Part shown: piece by piece, positions 8,861 to 18,040 of the stretch
Numbering within the stretch: position 1 is the first letter of the stretch
Layout of the letters: each line of letters begins with the position of its first letter
From: SCN-70-22 sp046327755
GTDB lineage: Bacteria; Gemmatimonadota; Gemmatimonadetes; Gemmatimonadales; Gemmatimonadaceae
Direction: 5' to 3'
Assembly: GCA_046327755.1 (NCBI GenBank)
Contig: JAXLXW010000002.1
Location: forward strand, 186,001-250,000
Length of the DNA: 64,000 bases
Made by a program: the position numbers and the translations under genes
The notes under the pieces: model-generated
What the model saw: the letters and a program-made list of their open reading frames with translations, nothing else
Database searches by the model: none
What the model was told of the DNA's origin: nothing

Positions 8861-9133
8861 ATGTCTTACGCCCTCGTCACGGACCTCGCCCGCAACGCCA
8901 TGGTGGTCGCGATGCTCCTCGCCGCGCCCCTCCTCGCGGTGTCGCTCATCATCGGGCTGCTGGTCTCCATCCTCCAGACCGTGACGCAGATCCAGGAGCA
9001 GACGCTCTCGTTCGTCCCCAAGCTCCTCGGCGTGGCGGCGGTCTTCATGGTCGGGCTCCCCTGGATGTTGCAGCTGCTGGTGGACTACACCACGAAGCTC
9101 TTCCGCTCGCTCCCCGCCCTCATCACCAACTGA
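8861..9133 (+). CDS. fliQ: Flagellar export gate protein FliQ
   Basis: A 90-aa protein with two membrane helices (VAMLLAAPLLAVSLIIGLLV, and KLLGVAAVFMVGLPWML) separated by the conserved polar loop QTVTQIQEQTLSFVPK. It is a subunit of the FliPQR export gate. I chose ATG 8861 because it gives the exact family length; the frame is open further upstream only as an extension into fliP. No purine-rich RBS is visible: a TCGTCTTC element directly precedes the start. Confidence 0.95.
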   Translation: MSYALVTDLARNAMVVAMLLAAPLLAVSLIIGLLVSILQTVTQIQEQTLSFVPKLLGVAAVFMVGLPWMLQLLVDYTTKLFRSLPALITN

Positions 9134-9144
9134 GCGCGCGCCGG

Positions 9145-9936
9145 ATGACCCCGACCTTCGACCTCTTCGCCCCCGGCGCCCCGGCCATCCTCGTGCTCTT
9201 CAGCGCGCGGGTGAGCGGGCTCGTGCTGGTCGCGCCCGTGTTCTCGGCGCGCCCGGTCCCGGTCGCGATCAAGACGGGGCTCGTCCTCCTCCTCTCGATC
9301 CTCCTGACGCCGGTGGCGCAGTTGCACCTGGTGCGGCTCCCGGCCCTCACCCCGGTCGCCATCCTTGGCGAGACGCTCGTCGGCTTTGCCCTGGGCCTCG
9401 GTGCCGCGATCCTCATCGGCGCGGCCGAATCGGCGGGTGAACTCCTCTCCATCCAGATCGGCCTGTCGGGTGCCGCCATCGTCGACCCGATGTCGTCGCA
9501 CCAGACGACCGCGTTAGGCCAGTTTGTCCACCTCTTCGCCATCGCGCTCGTCCTCTCGCTGGACGGGCACCTCGTCATGCTCGACGCCCTGGCGGCGAGC
9601 GCGCAGCGCGTCCCCATCGGCACGCCGCTGGACATCGCCGCCGGCCTGCGGGACTTCGTGCGCCTCGGCGCCACGCTCTTCTCGCTCGGGCTGCAGTTCG
9701 CCGCCCCGATCATCGCCGTGGTCCTCGTGGCCAACGTCGCGCTGGCGGTGCTGAGCCGCGCCGCGCCGCAGCTGCAGATCCTCCAGCTCGCCTTCCCCGT
9801 CCAGATCCTCATCGGCATCGGGACGCTGGTCGCGACGCTCCCCTTCATCGCCACCTGGTTCCTGGGGTGGGAGACGTCGTACGACGGCGTCCTCACCCGG
9901 GCCATGACCGCGCTCACGGGCGCGGGAGTCCGCTGA
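9145..9936 (+). CDS. fliR: Flagellar export gate protein FliR
   Basis: A 263-aa hydrophobic protein with about six membrane segments. Family landmarks include the N-terminal RVSGLVLVAPVFSARPVPV and the central LLSIQIGLSGAAIVDPMSS region. It completes the FliP5Q4R1 gate together with the upstream genes. It starts 11 bp after fliQ, and flhB starts 1 bp after its stop. Confidence 0.95.
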   Translation: MTPTFDLFAPGAPAILVLFSARVSGLVLVAPVFSARPVPVAIKTGLVLLLSILLTPVAQLHLVRLPALTPVAILGETLVGFALGLGAAILIGAAESAGELLSIQIGLSGAAIVDPMSSHQTTALGQFVHLFAIALVLSLDGHLVMLDALAASAQRVPIGTPLDIAAGLRDFVRLGATLFSLGLQFAAPIIAVVLVANVALAVLSRAAPQLQILQLAFPVQILIGIGTLVATLPFIATWFLGWETSYDGVLTRAMTALTGAGVR

Positions 9937-9937
9937 C

Positions 9938-11026
9938 ATGGCACTCGCCGACCAGGAAAAAACCGAAGCGCCAACACAGAAACGGCGCGACGATGCCCGG
10001 GCCGAGGGGCGCATCCCGCGCTCGCAGGAGCTCACGACGTCGTTCGTGCTCCTGGGGGCGGCGATGCTGCTCAACCTCATGGGGCGCACCATGGGGCAGC
10101 AGGTGATGGGGATCTTCTCCGACGGCCTGACGCAGGTGGGAACGGTCGACGTGAGCCCGGAGTCGGCGGTGTCGCTGCTGCGCGCCTTTGGCGCCCGCAC
10201 GCTCTTCGTCATCGGCGGCTGGGGGGGCGCGCTCATGATCATGGGGCTCGCCATCGCCGTGCCGCAGGCGCGCGGCATCCTCACGTTCAAGCCGCTCGAA
10301 CCGGACTTCGGCAAGCTCTCGCCGGCGCGCAACGCCAAGCGCCTGCTCGGCATCCAGTCGCTGGCCGACCTCTTCAAGTCGCTGCTCAAGCTGGCGCTCA
10401 TCGGCTTTGCCGTCTACAACGCGTTAGGCGCGGCCTGGCACGACATCATCGCCCTCGCGCAGGAGCCGAACTTCAGCTTCCTGCTCGTCTCGATGCGCTA
10501 CTCGGTCAAGCTCCTCACCACCGCCGGGCTCTGCTACCTGGCACTGGCGGGGCTCGACTACGCCTTCCAGATCTGGCAGTACGAGTCGTCGCTCAAGATG
10601 AGCCGCGACGAGATCCGCGAGGAATCGAAGCAGTCCGAGGGCGACCCGCTGGTGAAGCAGCGCATGCGCTCGTTCGGCCGCGCGCTGGCGCGCCGGCAGA
10701 TGATGCGCGACGTCCCCAAGGCCGACGTCGTCATCACCAACCCGACGCACATCGCCGTCGCCCTCCTGTACGACCCGTTCAAGGCCCCGGCCCCGATCGT
10801 CCTCGCGTTGGGGCAGCGCAAGGTGGCCGAGCGCATCAAGGCGATCGCGCGCGAGAACGGGATCCCGTGCATCGAGAACAAGCCCCTGGCGCGCGCGCTC
10901 CTCGCCGCGGCCAAGGTCGGACAGATGATTCCCAGTGAGCTCTACGTGGCCGTGGCCGAGATCCTCGCCTTCGTGATTCGCCGTCGCATGGCGCGCGGGC
11001 AGGCGCTGCAGGGAGTGACCGCATGA
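9938..11026 (+). CDS. flhB: Flagellar export switch protein FlhB
   Basis: A 362-aa protein. The N-terminal EKTEAPTQKRRDDARAEGRI is the FlhB opening. Four membrane segments follow, then a cytoplasmic domain with the self-cleaving NPTH motif at residues 268-271. Autocleavage and contact with the FliK C-terminal domain switch export from rod/hook to filament substrates, so FliK in this locus should be its partner. The stop overlaps flhA (ATGA). Confidence 0.97.
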   Translation: MALADQEKTEAPTQKRRDDARAEGRIPRSQELTTSFVLLGAAMLLNLMGRTMGQQVMGIFSDGLTQVGTVDVSPESAVSLLRAFGARTLFVIGGWGGALMIMGLAIAVPQARGILTFKPLEPDFGKLSPARNAKRLLGIQSLADLFKSLLKLALIGFAVYNALGAAWHDIIALAQEPNFSFLLVSMRYSVKLLTTAGLCYLALAGLDYAFQIWQYESSLKMSRDEIREESKQSEGDPLVKQRMRSFGRALARRQMMRDVPKADVVITNPTHIAVALLYDPFKAPAPIVLALGQRKVAERIKAIARENGIPCIENKPLARALLAAAKVGQMIPSELYVAVAEILAFVIRRRMARGQALQGVTA

Positions 11027-13116
11027 GCACGAGCGCTCGTCCGATGCCGGCCCTCGAAGGGATGGCCAAGCGCAACGCCGAGATGGGGCTCGCCATCGCG
11101 GTGGTCTTCGTCCTCGCCCTGATGATCGTCCCGCTCCCGGCGATCATCCTCGACCTGCTGCTCGCCACGAGCATCGGGCTCTCGCTCGTCGTGCTCCTGA
11201 CGACGATGCAGACGGTCGAGCCGCTCGAGTTCTCGTCGTTCCCGGCGCTGCTCCTCCTCCTCACGCTCTTCCGCCTGGGGCTCAACTTCGCGTCGACGCG
11301 CCTCATCCTCAGCGAGGGGCACGCCGGGCAGGTCATCCAGGCCTTCGGACAGTTCGTCATCGGCGGCAACTACGCCGTGGGCGTGGTCCTCTTCCTGATC
11401 CTGATCGGCATCAACTTCATCGTCATCACGAAGGGTGCGGGGCGCGTGGCCGAGGTGGCGGCGCGCTTCACCCTCGACGCGATGCCGGGCAAGCAGATGG
11501 CGATCGACGCCGACCTCTCGGCCGGCCTCATCGACGAGGGCGAGGCGCGCCGCCGACGCGAGGAGATCGCACGACAGGCGGACTTCTACGGGGCGATGGA
11601 TGGTGCCTCGAAGTTCGTGAAGGGCGACGCGATCGCCGCGCTCCTCATCACGGGGATCAACATCCTCGGCGGGATCTTCATCGCGGTGATCCAGCGCGGG
11701 CTCCCGCTGGCGCAGGCCGCGTCGCAGTACACGATCCTCACCGTTGGCGAGGGACTGGTGGCGCAGGTGCCGGCGCTCATCGTCTCCACCGCGGCCGGCA
11801 TCATGGTCACGCGCGCCTCCGGACAGGTGCGCATGGGGACGCAGGTGGCCTCGCAGCTGGCGGCGTATCCGCGCGCGATGCTGGTCGCGGGGGGGGTGCT
11901 CACGACGTTCGGCCTCATTCCCGGCCTTCCCAAGGTCCCGTTCCTTGCGTTAGGCGCTGTGCTCTTCTTCCTCTCGCGCGCGGCCACGACGGCCGAGCAG
12001 AAGCGTGAGGCGGAGCGCGTGGCGGCCAGCGAGGAACAGGATCGCCCGGTGGAGAAGCCGGCCGACCCGATGCGCGACCTCCTGCAGATCGACCCGATCG
12101 AGCTCGAGGTCGGCTACGCGCTCATCCCGCTCGTCGACGAGCGCCAGGGGGGCGACCTCCTCGAGCGCATCCAGCTCCTGCGCAAGCAGGCGGCGCTGGA
12201 GGTCGGGATCCTGATCCCGCCCATCCGCGTGCGCGACAACCTCCAGCTCCCGGCCAACGAATACGTGATCAAGCTGCGCGGCGCCGAGATCGCCCGCGCG
12301 GAAGTCATGCCGCGCTTCCACCTCGCGCTCGACACGGGGTCGGTGATCCACGGCATCGAGGGGATCGAGACGATCGACCCCGCCTTCGGGCTCACCGCCC
12401 GGTGGATTGCCTCGTCGCGCCGCGTGGAGGCCGAGTCGTTAGGCTACGTGGTCGTCGAGCCGGCGGTCGTGATCGCGACGCACCTGATGGAGTCGCTCAA
12501 GGTGAATGCGGCCGAGCTGCTCGGGCGCCAGGACGTGCAGGAGATGGTGGAGACGCTCAAGAAGTCGCACCCGGCGCTGGTCGAGGACCTCATCCCGGCC
12601 AAGGTCTCGCTGGGGCTCCTCCATCGCGTCCTGCAGCGCCTCCTGCGCGAGCGCATCCCGATCCGCGACCTGGTCACCATCCTGGAGGCGCTGGGCGACG
12701 GTGTCGAGCAGACGAAGGATGCCGAGGTGCTGACGGAGCACGTGCGTCGCTCGCTGTCGAACATCATTGCCCGCTCGTTCGCCGACGCCTCGGGCGCCGT
12801 CAGCGGGATCACCATCGGCGCGCGCCTCGAGGCGTCGCTGATGGGGCTGTTCTCGCCGCGCAACGCGCCCGCGGGGCTGGCGCCGCTCACCCCGGATCTC
12901 CTGGCCGACCTGCTGCGCGAGCTCAACTTCCTCGCCACCACGCACGCCAGCGAGGGGCGTCTCCCGCCGCTCATCACGCCGCCGTCGCTCCGCGTGGGCG
13001 TCCGCCGCCTGGTGGAGCCGGTGCTGGCGACGCTCCCCGTGATCTCGCTCGCCGAACTGCCCACGACCGTGAAGCTGAACTCCGTCGCCACCTGGGAGCT
13101 GAACCATGTTGCTTGA
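11023..13116 (+). CDS. flhA: Flagellar export apparatus protein FlhA
   Basis: A 697-aa protein with eight N-terminal membrane helices, the FHIPEP-region signature (LFRLGLNFASTRLIL) and GRVAEVAARFTLDAMPGKQM, then a linker and a large cytosolic substrate-docking domain (ILEALGDGVEQTKDAEVLTE). It is the proton-coupled export channel. Its last 11 bp overlap flhF. Confidence 0.97.
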   Translation: MSTSARPMPALEGMAKRNAEMGLAIAVVFVLALMIVPLPAIILDLLLATSIGLSLVVLLTTMQTVEPLEFSSFPALLLLLTLFRLGLNFASTRLILSEGHAGQVIQAFGQFVIGGNYAVGVVLFLILIGINFIVITKGAGRVAEVAARFTLDAMPGKQMAIDADLSAGLIDEGEARRRREEIARQADFYGAMDGASKFVKGDAIAALLITGINILGGIFIAVIQRGLPLAQAASQYTILTVGEGLVAQVPALIVSTAAGIMVTRASGQVRMGTQVASQLAAYPRAMLVAGGVLTTFGLIPGLPKVPFLALGAVLFFLSRAATTAEQKREAERVAASEEQDRPVEKPADPMRDLLQIDPIELEVGYALIPLVDERQGGDLLERIQLLRKQAALEVGILIPPIRVRDNLQLPANEYVIKLRGAEIARAEVMPRFHLALDTGSVIHGIEGIETIDPAFGLTARWIASSRRVEAESLGYVVVEPAVVIATHLMESLKVNAAELLGRQDVQEMVETLKKSHPALVEDLIPAKVSLGLLHRVLQRLLRERIPIRDLVTILEALGDGVEQTKDAEVLTEHVRRSLSNIIARSFADASGAVSGITIGARLEASLMGLFSPRNAPAGLAPLTPDLLADLLRELNFLATTHASEGRLPPLITPPSLRVGVRRLVEPVLATLPVISLAELPTTVKLNSVATWELNHVA

Positions 13117-13936
13117 GACCTTCCACGGCACCGACCTGCGCCGCGTGTTCGACGAGGCCCGGCGCGCGTTAGGCGACGACGTCCTCATCATCCGCAGCGC
13201 GGTCAACCGCGACGGCGGGGTGACGCGCGTCGAGGTGATCGCCGCCCGGCAGCAGGACCTGCAGTCGCTGCGCCAGCGCCTGGAGCCGACGATGCCGAAC
13301 CTCGATCGCAAGTCCAACGGCCGCCGCGCCCCGTACCTCGTCGCCCTCGTGGGCCCGACGGGAGCCGGCAAGACCACCGCGGCGGCCAAGCTCGCCCTGC
13401 ACCGCGCCGTCTTCGGCGGGCGCAAGGTGGGACTCATCACGCTCGACACCTACCGCGTCGGCGCGCTCGAGCAGATGCAACAGTACGCCGAGGTGATGAA
13501 CCTCCCGCTCGAGGTGATCTACGACGCCCGCGAGGTCCCGGCCGCGCTCAAGCGCCTCGACGACCGCGACGTGGTCATCATCGACACGCCGGGGCGCTCC
13601 CCGCGCGCCAAGGACGCCAACACGCAGTGGCAGTCGCTGCTGCGCGTGATTGCGCCTGACGAGACGCACCTGGTGGTCCCGGCCACGATGCGCCCGGATG
13701 CCGTCCCCGCCCTCATGGCGTCGATGGCGTCGTGCCGCCTCACGCACGCGATCATCGCCAAGGTCGACGAGCTGCACGACGAGCGCGCCATCGCCGACGT
13801 CGCCGCGCGCGTCGACCTCCCCATCCGCTGGATCGCCGACGGCCAGGCGGTCCCCGACGACCTGCATCCGTCGCGCAGCCGCATCCTCGGCGCGCTCGGC
13901 CTCGGGACGCCGAACGCCGCGACGCGCGCCGCATGA
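13106..13936 (+). CDS. flhF: Flagellar placement GTPase FlhF
   Basis: A 276-aa SRP-type GTPase. The N-terminus (RRVFDEARRALGDDVLIIRS) is the FlhF opening. The P-loop GPTGAGKT spans residues 83-90, and the G2/G3-like motifs DTYRVGALEQMQQYAEV and VIIDTPGRSPRAKD follow. The basic B-domain is short, so the protein is smaller than Pseudomonas FlhF (about 430 aa). With FlhG it sets flagellar site and number. The stop overlaps flhG (ATGA). Confidence 0.95.
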   Translation: MLLETFHGTDLRRVFDEARRALGDDVLIIRSAVNRDGGVTRVEVIAARQQDLQSLRQRLEPTMPNLDRKSNGRRAPYLVALVGPTGAGKTTAAAKLALHRAVFGGRKVGLITLDTYRVGALEQMQQYAEVMNLPLEVIYDAREVPAALKRLDDRDVVIIDTPGRSPRAKDANTQWQSLLRVIAPDETHLVVPATMRPDAVPALMASMASCRLTHAIIAKVDELHDERAIADVAARVDLPIRWIADGQAVPDDLHPSRSRILGALGLGTPNAATRAA

Positions 13937-14766
13937 GCCCTGTCATGACGCTCCTCCCTTCGTCGAACGCCGGGCCGGGACGCACGGGTAACACCGTGCC
14001 ACCGACCGTCGTCGCCGTCGGCAGCGGCAAGGGCGGCGTCGGGACATCAACCGTTGCCGCGCTCCTCGCGGCGACCATGGCCGAGGCCGGGCATCGCGTC
14101 CTCCTCGTCGACGCGGGGCAACGGCTGGGTGGACTCCATCACCTCCTCGGGGTCGAGCCGGCCGGCTCGTTAGGGCAGCTGCGTGGCGACCGCGAGCCGC
14201 ACCACCTCCTGGTCCCGGTGGCCGAACGCCTCTCGCTCTTCCCCGCCAGCACCGACGAGGGAGAGCTGCGCCCCACCGAGCGCCGCCTCCTGATGCGGCG
14301 CGTGATGTCGCTCTATCCGTCGTTCGAGCTCGTCGTCGTCGACGCCGGCTCGAGCGCCGAATCGCTCGTCGCCGCCTGCGCCGACGGCGCGACTCGCCTG
14401 CTGGCCGTCACCGCGGGCGACCGCATCTCGCTCGTGGCGACGTATGCACTGGTCAAGCTCCTGCATGAGCGCACGCCCGGCGTGCGCGTCGACATCGTGC
14501 CCAATCGCGTGGCCGACGATGGCGTCGACCGCCTGCACGAATACCTGAACGGGGCCGCCGTGCGCTTCCTCTCGCGCACGGTCCCCTTTGCCGGCGCCAT
14601 CCCCGACGACCCGGACTTCGGCCACGCACTCGCGGCCGGCCTCGGGACTGCGGAAGCATCGTTAGGCTCCAACGCGGCCATCGCCGTCCGCACCATCGGC
14701 GAGCGGATCCTCGCCGAGGCCGCCGTTCCACCGTCTTCGAACCACCGCCTCTTGCGCAAGGGTTGA
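13933..14766 (+). CDS. flhG: Flagellar number regulator FlhG (MinD-like ATPase)
   Basis: A 277-aa ParA/MinD-family ATPase with a deviant Walker A, GSGKGGVGT (residues 30-38), and an ALVKLLHERTPGVRVDIVPNR-type C-terminal half. I used ATG 13933, which overlaps the flhF stop; the frame is open upstream only inside flhF. FlhG stimulates the FlhF GTPase and restrains flagellar number. No DQAxxLR-type FlhF-activating helix is evident at the N-terminus, which begins MSPVMTLLPSSNAG. Confidence 0.92.
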   Translation: MSPVMTLLPSSNAGPGRTGNTVPPTVVAVGSGKGGVGTSTVAALLAATMAEAGHRVLLVDAGQRLGGLHHLLGVEPAGSLGQLRGDREPHHLLVPVAERLSLFPASTDEGELRPTERRLLMRRVMSLYPSFELVVVDAGSSAESLVAACADGATRLLAVTAGDRISLVATYALVKLLHERTPGVRVDIVPNRVADDGVDRLHEYLNGAAVRFLSRTVPFAGAIPDDPDFGHALAAGLGTAEASLGSNAAIAVRTIGERILAEAAVPPSSNHRLLRKG

Positions 14767-14770
14767 GCTG

Positions 14771-15526
14771 ATGGCAACCGATAACCTCTGGGGCTTGTTC
14801 GCCAAGGGCGACCAGGCGGCACGGGAGAAGCTCCTCACGGAGAACCTCAACCTCGTGCACCACGTCGCACGCCAGCTCTCCAAGGCGCTGGCGGCCCCGG
14901 CTGACTTCGACGAACTCGTCTCCTGCGGGACGATCGGGCTGATGAATGCGCTCGATGCCTTCGAGCCGCAGCGCGGGCTCGCCTTCTCCACCTTCGCCGT
15001 CCCGCGGATCCGCGGCGCGATCCTCGACGAGTTGCGTCGCCAGGACCACGTCCCGCGCTCGATCCGGCGCAAGACGCGCGAGATCGCCCACGCCCGCGAG
15101 ACGCTGACGCGCATCTTCGGGCGCCAGGCCACCGACAAGGAAGTCGCCGAGCACCTCGGCCTCGACCTCGGGACGCTCTGGCGCTGGCAGGCCGACACCG
15201 AAAGCGCCGTGCAGATCTCGCTCGACCAGTCGGCCACGGAGCACGACGGGCAGCCCTGCCTGCCCCCGGAGGCGCTGGCCCACGAGTCGGACAACACGAT
15301 CGAGGACGACATCAATCGCGAGCAGGAGAAGGAGATCCTCAAGGCGGCGCTCAAGCGCCTCAAGGATCAGGAGCGGATCGTCCTCACGCTCTACTACTTC
15401 GAGGAACTCAAGCTGCACGAGATCGCCGACGTGCTCGACCTCACCGAGTCGCGTGTCTCGCAGATCCGCGCCAAGGCGCTCCAGCGCCTGCGCGGCGAAC
15501 TCGCCCAATTCCGCACCCCGGCCTAA
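14771..15526 (+). CDS. fliA: RNA polymerase sigma-28 factor FliA (WhiG/SigD type)
   Basis: A 251-aa protein with regions 2, 3 and 4 of sigma-28: LVHHVARQLSKALAAPADFD, then FSTFAVPRIRGAILDELRRQ, then LTLYYFEELKLHEIADVL with helix-turn-helix LTESRVSQIRAKAL. It transcribes late flagellar genes. No flgM anti-sigma gene is visible in the window. The stop TAA lies inside a GCCTAACG octamer, and the next gene starts 2 bp later. Confidence 0.96.
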   Translation: MATDNLWGLFAKGDQAAREKLLTENLNLVHHVARQLSKALAAPADFDELVSCGTIGLMNALDAFEPQRGLAFSTFAVPRIRGAILDELRRQDHVPRSIRRKTREIAHARETLTRIFGRQATDKEVAEHLGLDLGTLWRWQADTESAVQISLDQSATEHDGQPCLPPEALAHESDNTIEDDINREQEKEILKAALKRLKDQERIVLTLYYFEELKLHEIADVLDLTESRVSQIRAKALQRLRGELAQFRTPA

Positions 15527-15528
15527 CG

Positions 15529-15897
15529 ATGCGCGCGATCCTCCACCTCGTCGACCTGATCACCAGCGATACGCTCACGCTGGTGGCGACCGGCGCGCTC
15601 GCCCTCGCGGTGATCGCCCTCCTCGTCCTCATCGCCTGGCCCACGCGCCCCGCGGCGCCGCTCTCCACCGCGCGCGCCTCGCGCTCCGCCGACGCGCGTG
15701 CCCTCGTCGCATCGGGGACGCCGGCGCTGGAAGTGGCGCGCCGCACCGGGCTCTCGCGCGACGCCCTGGCCCTGATGATGGGGATGGCGCCTTCTTCCGC
15801 CCGGCAGAAAGCGCCCACGTCGGCACGCTTTTCCCTGTTCCAGCGCCTGCGGCGCGCCGGCCGCGGCGGGGCAATGCAACAGCAAGTGACGGTGTAG
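15529..15897 (+). CDS. Small membrane protein with helix-turn-helix-like tail (SwrB / DUF2802-like position)
   Basis: A 122-aa protein. One membrane helix lies near the N-terminus (LVATGALALAVIALLVLIAW), followed by a short helical segment resembling an HTH (ALVASGTPALEVARRTGLSR). A single-pass protein with this layout directly after the motility sigma factor recalls Bacillus SwrB (after sigD) and DUF2802 proteins of motility clusters. Homology is inferred from layout, not proven. It may help flagellar assembly rather than bind DNA. Confidence 0.6.
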   Translation: MRAILHLVDLITSDTLTLVATGALALAVIALLVLIAWPTRPAAPLSTARASRSADARALVASGTPALEVARRTGLSRDALALMMGMAPSSARQKAPTSARFSLFQRLRRAGRGGAMQQQVTV

Positions 15898-15986
15898 CAA
15901 CGAGTTGGACGACCGGCGCGCCAGGCGCCGGTCCGGGCATATCGGTTGCCTTTTGATGCGGGAGACCCTCGACACGAGCGCCCCGC

Positions 15987-16682
15987 ATGAAGACAGACGG
16001 AATCGCCAGCGCCGCCTACGCCCTCCGCTACTGGGAGCGGCGTCAGGAGGTGACCTCCAACAACCTGGCCAACGTCAACACGACCGGCTTCAAGGGCGAG
16101 CGCGTCTTCGCCCGCCTGGTCGCCGAGGGGCTCCCGGTCGCCGAGGCCGCGACCGACTTCACCGAGGGGACGTTCACCCCCACCGGGAACCCGCTCGACC
16201 TCGCACAGCGCGGCAACAACTACTTCGTCGTCAACACCGCCAATGGTGAGCGTTGGACGCGCGGTGGTTCGTGCGGCGTCGATCCGCAGGGCTTCCTCGT
16301 CGACCAGGACGGCAACCAGCTGTTAGGCGAGAAGGGGCCCATCAAGGCCGCGGGGAAGAACGTCGAGATCGACCGCAGCGGCTGGGTCGTCGTCGACCGC
16401 GTCCGCGTCGATCGCCTCCGCGTCGAGGCACCGGCGGCCGGCGCCGTGCTCCAGCACGAGGGCGGCATGCACTTCGTCCCCGACGCCGGCCGCGCCAACG
16501 TCGCCTACGAGGCCCGCGACATCCGCCAGGGGCAACTCGAGGGGAGCAACACCAACACCCTCACCTCCCTGGTCGACCTCATCACGATCCAGCGCCACTT
16601 CGCCGATGCGCAGAAGGTGCTGAGCACCCTCGACGGCATTCGCGGCACCATCGCGAACGACCTGAGCAAGGTCCCCGCCTAA
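15987..16682 (+). CDS. flgF: Flagellar proximal rod protein FlgF
   Basis: A 231-aa protein with the rod signature VTSNNLANVNTTGFKGERVF at the N-terminus and a C-terminal helix (LEGSNTNTLTSLVDLITIQR). It resembles FlgG but is shorter and differs in the middle, and it lies just before flgG, so FlgF is the best call. ATG 15987. The TAA stop lies in a GCCTAA hexamer, and a 32-bp dispersed element follows. Confidence 0.88.
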   Translation: MKTDGIASAAYALRYWERRQEVTSNNLANVNTTGFKGERVFARLVAEGLPVAEAATDFTEGTFTPTGNPLDLAQRGNNYFVVNTANGERWTRGGSCGVDPQGFLVDQDGNQLLGEKGPIKAAGKNVEIDRSGWVVVDRVRVDRLRVEAPAAGAVLQHEGGMHFVPDAGRANVAYEARDIRQGQLEGSNTNTLTSLVDLITIQRHFADAQKVLSTLDGIRGTIANDLSKVPA

Positions 16683-16685
16683 CAC

Positions 16686-16717
16686 TCGTCTTCCCGTCTT
16701 CTCGTCCTCTCGTCTCC
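16686..16717. repeat. 32-bp dispersed element, copy 2
   Basis: Four 8-bp units (TCGTCTTC, CCGTCTTC, TCGTCCTC, TCGTCTCC) occupy the flgF-flgG gap and end 7 bp before the flgG ATG. Confidence 0.85.
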
Positions 16718-16724
16718 TGTTCCC

Positions 16725-17516
16725 ATGAACCCAGCCCTTCGCACCTCCGCCACCGGCATGATGGCCCAGCAGCTCCGCACGGAGGTCATCGCCAACAACC
16801 TGGCGAACGTGAACACCACGGGCTTCAAGCGCTCGCGGGCATCGTTCGAGGACCTGCTGTACCAGACGGTGCAGGGCTCGGCGGTGGTCGGGAACCCCGA
16901 CACCAACACGATCCCCGCCGTGCAGGTCGGACGCGGCACGCGCCTCGCCGCCGTGCAGCGCCTGCACTCGCAGGGGCCGGTCGAGCAGACGCAGCGCTCG
17001 CTCGACCTCGCGATCGAGGGCGAGGGCTTCTTCCAGGTGCAGCTCCCCAACGGGACGCTGGCCTACACCCGTGATGGATCGTTCGGGATCTCGGACACCG
17101 GGACGCTGGTCACCTCCAACGGCTACGCCGTCGTCCCCGGCATCAAGATCCCGACCGACGCCACCGAGATCACCATCTCGTCGAACGGCAAGGTGTCGGT
17201 CTCGCAGAGCCCGACGCAGGTGGACAAGACGGAACTCGGGCAGATCGAGCTCGCACGCTTCATGAACCCCTCGGGGCTGCAGGCGTTAGGCGAGAACCTC
17301 TACTCCGAGACGCCGGCCTCCGGGCAGCCGACCGTCGGGTTCCCCAGCGAGGAAGGGATGGGGCGCATCCTCCAGGGCTACCTGGAAGGGAGCAACGTCG
17401 AGATCGTGCAGGAGATGGTCGACATGATCACCTCGATGCGCGCCTACGAGATCAACTCCAAGGCGATCAAGAACGCCGAGGACATGATGTCGACCGCCAA
17501 CAACATGATCCGCTGA
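16725..17516 (+). CDS. flgG: Flagellar distal rod protein FlgG
   Basis: A 263-aa protein of standard length. The N-terminal signature is EVIANNLANVNTTGFKRSRA, with the FlgG-specific segment FEDLLYQTVQGSAV. The C-terminus ends in VDMITSMRAYEINSKAIKNA. It forms the distal rod that passes through the P and L rings encoded downstream. ATG 16725 has no purine-rich RBS. The stop overlaps the flgA start by 1 bp. Confidence 0.97.
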   Translation: MNPALRTSATGMMAQQLRTEVIANNLANVNTTGFKRSRASFEDLLYQTVQGSAVVGNPDTNTIPAVQVGRGTRLAAVQRLHSQGPVEQTQRSLDLAIEGEGFFQVQLPNGTLAYTRDGSFGISDTGTLVTSNGYAVVPGIKIPTDATEITISSNGKVSVSQSPTQVDKTELGQIELARFMNPSGLQALGENLYSETPASGQPTVGFPSEEGMGRILQGYLEGSNVEIVQEMVDMITSMRAYEINSKAIKNAEDMMSTANNMIR

Positions 17517-18040
17517 TGTCGCACGGCACGCGCGTCACGGCACTCGCCGTCCGTTCCGCCCTCCTCGCCCTCCTGCTCCCGGCCGCGATGGTCACCGGGC
17601 GGTCGCTGCAGGGGCAGGAGCGCGCCGCGGACGACGCCACGACGGAGGCGCTCGTCGCCACCCGCCGGCTGGGACGCGGCACCGTGCTGCAGGCGTCGGA
17701 CATCGCACGCACGCGCGTCCCCGCGCGGCGGGATGCCAACGGCTACGCGCGCGCCGAGGCGCTCGACGTGGTCCCGGGGTGGATTGCGCGCCGCGTGATC
17801 CAGCCCGGTGAGGTGCTGCGCGCCCCCGCCGTCGCCCCCGCCCCGCTCGTCGCCGCCGGCCAGGCGGTGCGCTTCACCTACCAACAGGACGGACTGGAAC
17901 TGTCGCTCGACGGCGTCGCCCCCGTGGCCGGCGCGTTAGGCGACACGATCCCCGTCCGGCTCGGCGCCCGGCGCCGCCTCACCGGCATTGTCGCCGGGCC
18001 GGCGCACGTCGTGGCCATTGACCTCTCGAGGACTCCATGA
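17516..18040 (+). CDS. flgA: P-ring assembly chaperone FlgA
   Basis: A 174-aa protein. A signal peptide occupies about residues 1-33 (LLALLLPAAMVTGRSLQGQ). It is followed by a SAF/ChapFlgA domain: RRLGRGTVLQASDIARTRVP, GWIARRVIQPGEVLRAPAV, and a C-terminal beta domain. It is periplasmic and helps FlgI polymerise. It ends with an ATGA overlap into flgH. Confidence 0.92.
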   Translation: MSHGTRVTALAVRSALLALLLPAAMVTGRSLQGQERAADDATTEALVATRRLGRGTVLQASDIARTRVPARRDANGYARAEALDVVPGWIARRVIQPGEVLRAPAVAPAPLVAAGQAVRFTYQQDGLELSLDGVAPVAGALGDTIPVRLGARRRLTGIVAGPAHVVAIDLSRTP